Of a stretch of 64,000 nt of DNA, positions 61,031-64,000 are shown in pieces (within the stretch, counting starts at the first letter, position 1; every line of letters starts with the position of its first letter). Both the position numbers and the translations under genes were made by a program. The notes under the pieces are model-generated. The model did not search any database. It worked only from the letters and a program-made list of their open reading frames with translations, and was not told the DNA's origin. The DNA comes from Flaviramulus sp. BrNp1-15. Lineage in GTDB: Bacteria; Bacteroidota; Bacteroidia; Flavobacteriales; Flavobacteriaceae. The stretch is taken from assembly GCF_022259695.1 (NCBI RefSeq), contig NZ_CP092099.1, forward strand, positions 852,471-916,470, in the 5' to 3' direction.

Positions 61031-61513
61031 ATGAAGGAAATAAAAATAGAGTCTACATTATATGTTTTTGATAATGTACATGAACTTCCGCAAGATGCTT
61101 TTACACTTATGCAAAAAGCTGTTGAAGCCAGAGAAAAAGCATATGCGCCATATTCAAAATTTCATGTTGGTGCTGCATTACTCTTAGATAATAATGAGAT
61201 AGTAACTGGTAATAATCAGGAAAACGCATCCTATCCATCTGGGTTATGTGCCGAAAGAACAGCTATTTACTATGCTGGAGCTAAATATCCAAATGCAAAA
61301 ATAGTTAGAATGGCAATTACTGCGGGCTCAAAAAAACATCAAACAAAAGAACCTATTCCTCCCTGTGGAGCTTGTAGGCAAGCTATTGCAGAATATGAAA
61401 TAAAACAGGAAACACCTATTGAAATTTATTTTATGGGAGAAACTGGAAAGGTTGCAAAGTCTAAATCATTAGAAAATTTATTGCCTTTGATGTTTAATAA
61501 AGAGGTATTATAA
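61031..61513 (+). CDS. cdd: Cytidine deaminase
   Basis: The 160-residue protein has the cytidine deaminase zinc motif: CAERTAIYYAG (Cys and catalytic Glu) and PPCGACRQAIAEY (two Cys ligands), with the preceding YAPYSKFHVGAALLLDN substrate-binding block. It converts (deoxy)cytidine to (deoxy)uridine in pyrimidine salvage and is tetrameric in its relatives. The position between porV and pdhA is common in Flavobacteriia and carries no known functional meaning. Confidence 0.94.
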   Translation: MKEIKIESTLYVFDNVHELPQDAFTLMQKAVEAREKAYAPYSKFHVGAALLLDNNEIVTGNNQENASYPSGLCAERTAIYYAGAKYPNAKIVRMAITAGSKKHQTKEPIPPCGACRQAIAEYEIKQETPIEIYFMGETGKVAKSKSLENLLPLMFNKEVL

Positions 61514-61567
61514 AAAAATCAGGTAAAAAATTACGATTTTCAGTTTTTCCATTAATGACTAAAGTAT

Positions 61568-61575
61568 TACTTTTG
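61568..61575 (+). promoter_or_regulatory. -7 promoter box upstream of pdhA
   Basis: TACTTTTG matches the -7 consensus, 28 bases before the pdhA start at 61604. A T-rich stretch (61544-61549) lies at a suitable -33 position but does not match TTTG. Confidence 0.4.
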
Positions 61576-61603
61576 TTTTTCCTTTGTTAAATTAAGGTCA
61601 CTA

Positions 61604-62602
61604 ATGAAAAAAGTTACAAAAGAGGTCTACCTTAAATGGTATGAAGACATGTTATTCTGGAGAAAATTTGAAGATAAACTAGCGGCAGTTTATATTCAAC
61701 AAAAAGTTAGAGGATTTCTTCACTTATACAATGGTCAAGAAGCAGTATTAGCAGGAGCTTTACACGCTATGGATTTGACTAAAGATAAAATGATTACTGC
61801 TTATCGTAATCACGTTCAGCCAATAGGCATGGGTGTAGACCCAAAACGTGTTATGGCAGAATTGTATGGTAAAGCTACAGGAACCTCACAGGGTCTTGGT
61901 GGTTCTATGCATATCTTTTCAAAAGAGCACCGTTTTTATGGAGGGCATGGTATTGTTGGAGGCCAAATTCCATTAGGAGCAGGTATTGCATTTGGAGATA
62001 AATATCACGATAGCGACGCCGTTACTTTATGTTGTTTTGGTGATGGTGCTGCAAGACAAGGTTCTTTACACGAGACTTTTAACTTAGCTATGCTATGGAA
62101 TCTTCCTGTTGTTTTTGTTTGTGAAAATAATGGTTACGCTATGGGTACTTCTGTTGAAAGAACAGCAAGTCATACAGATATATGGAAACTTGGGTTAGGG
62201 TACGAAATGCCTTGTGGACCAGTTGATGGGATGAATCCAGTTAAAGTTGCTGAAGCTTTTGATGAAGCTATACAGAGAGCCCGAAAAGGAGGAGGGCCAA
62301 CATTTTTAGAATTAAAAACGTATCGTTACAGAGGGCATTCAATGAGTGATGCACAACACTATAGAACGAAAGATGAAGTTGAAGAATACAAGAAAATAGA
62401 CCCTATTACACAAGTAAAAGATATTATTCTTGAAAAGAAATATGCTTCTATAGATGACATTAAAGTTATTGATAAACGCGTAAAAGCATTAGTAGCAGAA
62501 TGTGAAAAATTTGCAGAAGAGTCGCCATTCCCAGATAAAAAGGTGATGTACGATGTGGTTTATGAGCAAGAAGACTATCCATTCATTCAACATAAATTAT
62601 AA
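61604..62602 (+). CDS. pdhA: Pyruvate dehydrogenase E1 alpha subunit
   Basis: The 332-residue protein has the thiamine-diphosphate motif GDGAARQGSLHETFNLAMLWNLPVVF...ENNGYAMGT and a conserved RYRGHSMSDAQHYRTKDEV segment near residue 245, a phosphorylation-loop counterpart in mitochondrial enzymes. It decarboxylates pyruvate with an E1 beta subunit, which is not encoded next to it here. The E2 gene begins 6 bases after its stop. The pdhA-pdhC pair fits Flavobacteriia, where pdhB lies elsewhere. Confidence 0.95.
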   Translation: MKKVTKEVYLKWYEDMLFWRKFEDKLAAVYIQQKVRGFLHLYNGQEAVLAGALHAMDLTKDKMITAYRNHVQPIGMGVDPKRVMAELYGKATGTSQGLGGSMHIFSKEHRFYGGHGIVGGQIPLGAGIAFGDKYHDSDAVTLCCFGDGAARQGSLHETFNLAMLWNLPVVFVCENNGYAMGTSVERTASHTDIWKLGLGYEMPCGPVDGMNPVKVAEAFDEAIQRARKGGGPTFLELKTYRYRGHSMSDAQHYRTKDEVEEYKKIDPITQVKDIILEKKYASIDDIKVIDKRVKALVAECEKFAEESPFPDKKVMYDVVYEQEDYPFIQHKL

Positions 62603-62608
62603 ATAACT

Positions 62609-64000
62609 ATGGCAACAGTAGTAAATATGCCGCGTTTAAGCGACACAATGGAAGAAGGAACCGTTGCAACTTGGTTAAAAAAAGTTGGTGACAAAGTTGA
62701 AGAAGGTGATATTTTAGCTGAAATAGAAACCGATAAAGCTACCATGGAGTTTGAATCCTTTAATGAAGGAACATTACTTCATATTGGTGTTCAAGAAGGT
62801 GAAACTACTAAAGTAGATGAGCTTTTGGCTATTATTGGGGAAGAAGGTGAAGATATTTCAGCTTTATTAAATGGAGGAGGAAACGCATCCGCGGAAGCGA
62901 AAGAAGAAAAAACTGAAGCTACAAAAGAAAAGGATTCTCCTGCTGTTGAAGCTAAAAAGGAAACCGCTAGTGTAGAATTGCCAGAAGGCGTTGTAGTTGT
63001 AACTATGCCTCGTTTGAGCGATACTATGGAAGAAGGAACTGTAGCGACTTGGTTAAAAAAAGTAGGTGACACAGTTGAAGAAGGTGATATTCTAGCTGAA
63101 ATAGAAACTGATAAAGCTACTATGGAGTTTGAATCATTCCAATCAGGTACTTTATTAGAAATAGGTTTACAAGAAGGTGAGTCAGCTAAAGTAGATGAGC
63201 TTTTAGCTATTATTGGTCCTGCAGGAACAGATGTTTCTGGTATTGCAGTAAATTTTTCAGTAACCTCTGAGGAGACTGAGAAAGAAGAAGCGCCAAAAAA
63301 AGAAACTCCTAAGGTTGCAGATACCGCTAAAACTTCAGAACTTAAAGCAAATGCACCAAAACCAACTCCAGTTACAGCAAACGGACGTGTTTTTGTATCT
63401 CCATTAGCTAAAAAATTAGCTGAAGAAAAAGGTATTAACTTAACACAAGTCCAAGGCTCTGGAGAGCATGGTCGTATTATAAAACGCGATATTGAAAACT
63501 TTACACCTGTATCTGGCGCATCCGTTGGTAAATTTATTCCAGCAGGACAAGAAGATTTTGAAGATGTACCAAATTCACAAATGCGTAAAGCGATTGCAAA
63601 AGCTTTAACAAATTCTAAATTTACAGCACCACATTACTATTTAAGTGTAGAATTTGATATGGAAAATGCAATTGCATTTCGTCAACAATTTAATTCTATT
63701 CCAGATACAAAAATATCATATAATGATATGATTGTTAAAGCTTGTGCTTTAGCATTAAAACAGCATCCTCAAGTAAACTCGCAATGGTTTGCAGATAAAA
63801 TGCGATTAAATAATCATGTACATATTGGTGTTGCAGTGGCTGTTCCAGATGGTTTAGTAGTTCCTGTAGTTAAGTTTGCAAACGAACAAACCTTACCACA
63901 AATAGGAGCAGCGGTTAAAGATCTTGCAGGAAAAGCTAGAAATAAAAAGTTGACACCAGCAGAAATGGAAGGAAGTACATTTACGGTTTCTAATTTAGGA
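62609..64000 (+). CDS. pdhC: Pyruvate dehydrogenase E2 (dihydrolipoamide acetyltransferase), 3'-truncated by window edge
   Basis: The start is ATG 62609. 464 codons are visible and the frame remains open at the window end, so about 80-100 residues are missing. Two lipoyl domains are visible, each with ETDKATMEF: the lipoyl lysines are Lys43 and Lys169. A Pro/Glu/Lys/Ala linker follows each. Near residues 250-290 lies a peripheral-subunit-binding domain (VSPLAKKLAEEKGINLTQVQGSGEHGRIIKRDIE). The catalytic acetyltransferase domain starts near 310; its HxxxDG active-site motif would fall past the window. The domains are arranged as in two-lipoyl E2 proteins. Confidence 0.94.
   Translation, partial: MATVVNMPRLSDTMEEGTVATWLKKVGDKVEEGDILAEIETDKATMEFESFNEGTLLHIGVQEGETTKVDELLAIIGEEGEDISALLNGGGNASAEAKEEKTEATKEKDSPAVEAKKETASVELPEGVVVVTMPRLSDTMEEGTVATWLKKVGDTVEEGDILAEIETDKATMEFESFQSGTLLEIGLQEGESAKVDELLAIIGPAGTDVSGIAVNFSVTSEETEKEEAPKKETPKVADTAKTSELKANAPKPTPVTANGRVFVSPLAKKLAEEKGINLTQVQGSGEHGRIIKRDIENFTPVSGASVGKFIPAGQEDFEDVPNSQMRKAIAKALTNSKFTAPHYYLSVEFDMENAIAFRQQFNSIPDTKISYNDMIVKACALALKQHPQVNSQWFADKMRLNNHVHIGVAVAVPDGLVVPVVKFANEQTLPQIGAAVKDLAGKARNKKLTPAEMEGSTFTVSNLG

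Noticed and set aside
1-64000. CRISPR arrays, prophage or insertion sequences with transposase
   Set aside because: No regularly spaced direct repeats, phage structural genes or transposase-like proteins were seen on either strand.

Overview
The window looks like a chromosome segment of a marine or aquatic member of the Flavobacteriaceae (Bacteroidota). The DNA is AT-rich, Shine-Dalgarno sequences are essentially absent, and promoters fit the Bacteroidota pattern (TAnnTTTG near -7). Lineage markers include the type IX secretion/gliding genes gldJ, porU and porV, a mevalonate pathway, and an ExbB-ExbD-TonB set. Genus cannot be decided from the sequence alone. Gene density is high and most of the window is ordinary housekeeping DNA. 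Only one RNA gene is certain, a tRNA-Val (TAC).

Layout. 1-9.3 kb: a GAF-domain protein (5' end outside the window) convergent with an HD-domain/Pycsar-effector-like membrane protein, then msrB-msrA, and a giant lipoprotein that joins a metallophosphoesterase, a kinase-like middle and an outer-membrane barrel. 9.4-16 kb: a thioesterase, an HI0933-type flavoprotein, a DUF1697 protein, mvaD, a GHMP (mevalonate-type) kinase, a UbiA prenyltransferase, and an RsuA/RluB-family protein that has lost its catalytic aspartate. 16-21.3 kb: a gap with a structured RNA-like element and an unlisted 50-codon ORF, then a tightly overlapping polyamine operon (arginine decarboxylase, agmatinase, deoxyhypusine-synthase-like enzyme, GNAT-nitrilase fusion). 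21.3-23.6 kb: small conserved proteins, a VOC protein and an RMD1-family protein.

23.6-33 kb: a zone rich in palindromic repeats, a GT-C glycosyltransferase carrying an in-frame palindromic repeat, a cassette-like insert with a small membrane protein, an alanine-dehydrogenase/PNT-type enzyme, two GT2 glycosyltransferases, and a polyferredoxin plus FAD oxidoreductase pair. 33-41 kb: a GH113-like lipoprotein, a PPP-type phosphatase, and an eight-gene minus-strand operon that fits arsenosugar biosynthesis (arsM, arsS, two TIGR0428x-type glycosyltransferases, a nucleoside phosphorylase, rhodanese, DUF547 and AhpD-like proteins). 41-46 kb: a CPA1 antiporter, a second cassette-like insert carrying a beta-lactamase-fold protein, an acyl-CoA dehydrogenase and anmK. 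46-52 kb: a Glu/Leu-type dehydrogenase, nhaD, exbB-exbD-tonB and folC. 52-64 kb: tRNA-Val, murF, gldJ, porU, porV, cdd, pdhA and the 5' part of the E2 gene pdhC.

The most unusual observations concern DNA architecture. Two unrelated accessory genes (near 25.6 kb and 43 kb) share a nearly identical 80-bp upstream sequence, and each is followed by a large imperfect palindrome ending in a related 19-nt motif, which suggests mobile gene cassettes. Dispersed palindromic repeats have also entered two protein genes (mvaD and the GT-C gene) without breaking the frame. At the protein level the best leads are the phosphoesterase/kinase-like/barrel fusion, the orphan HD-PycTM protein and the catalytically degenerate RluB homologue.
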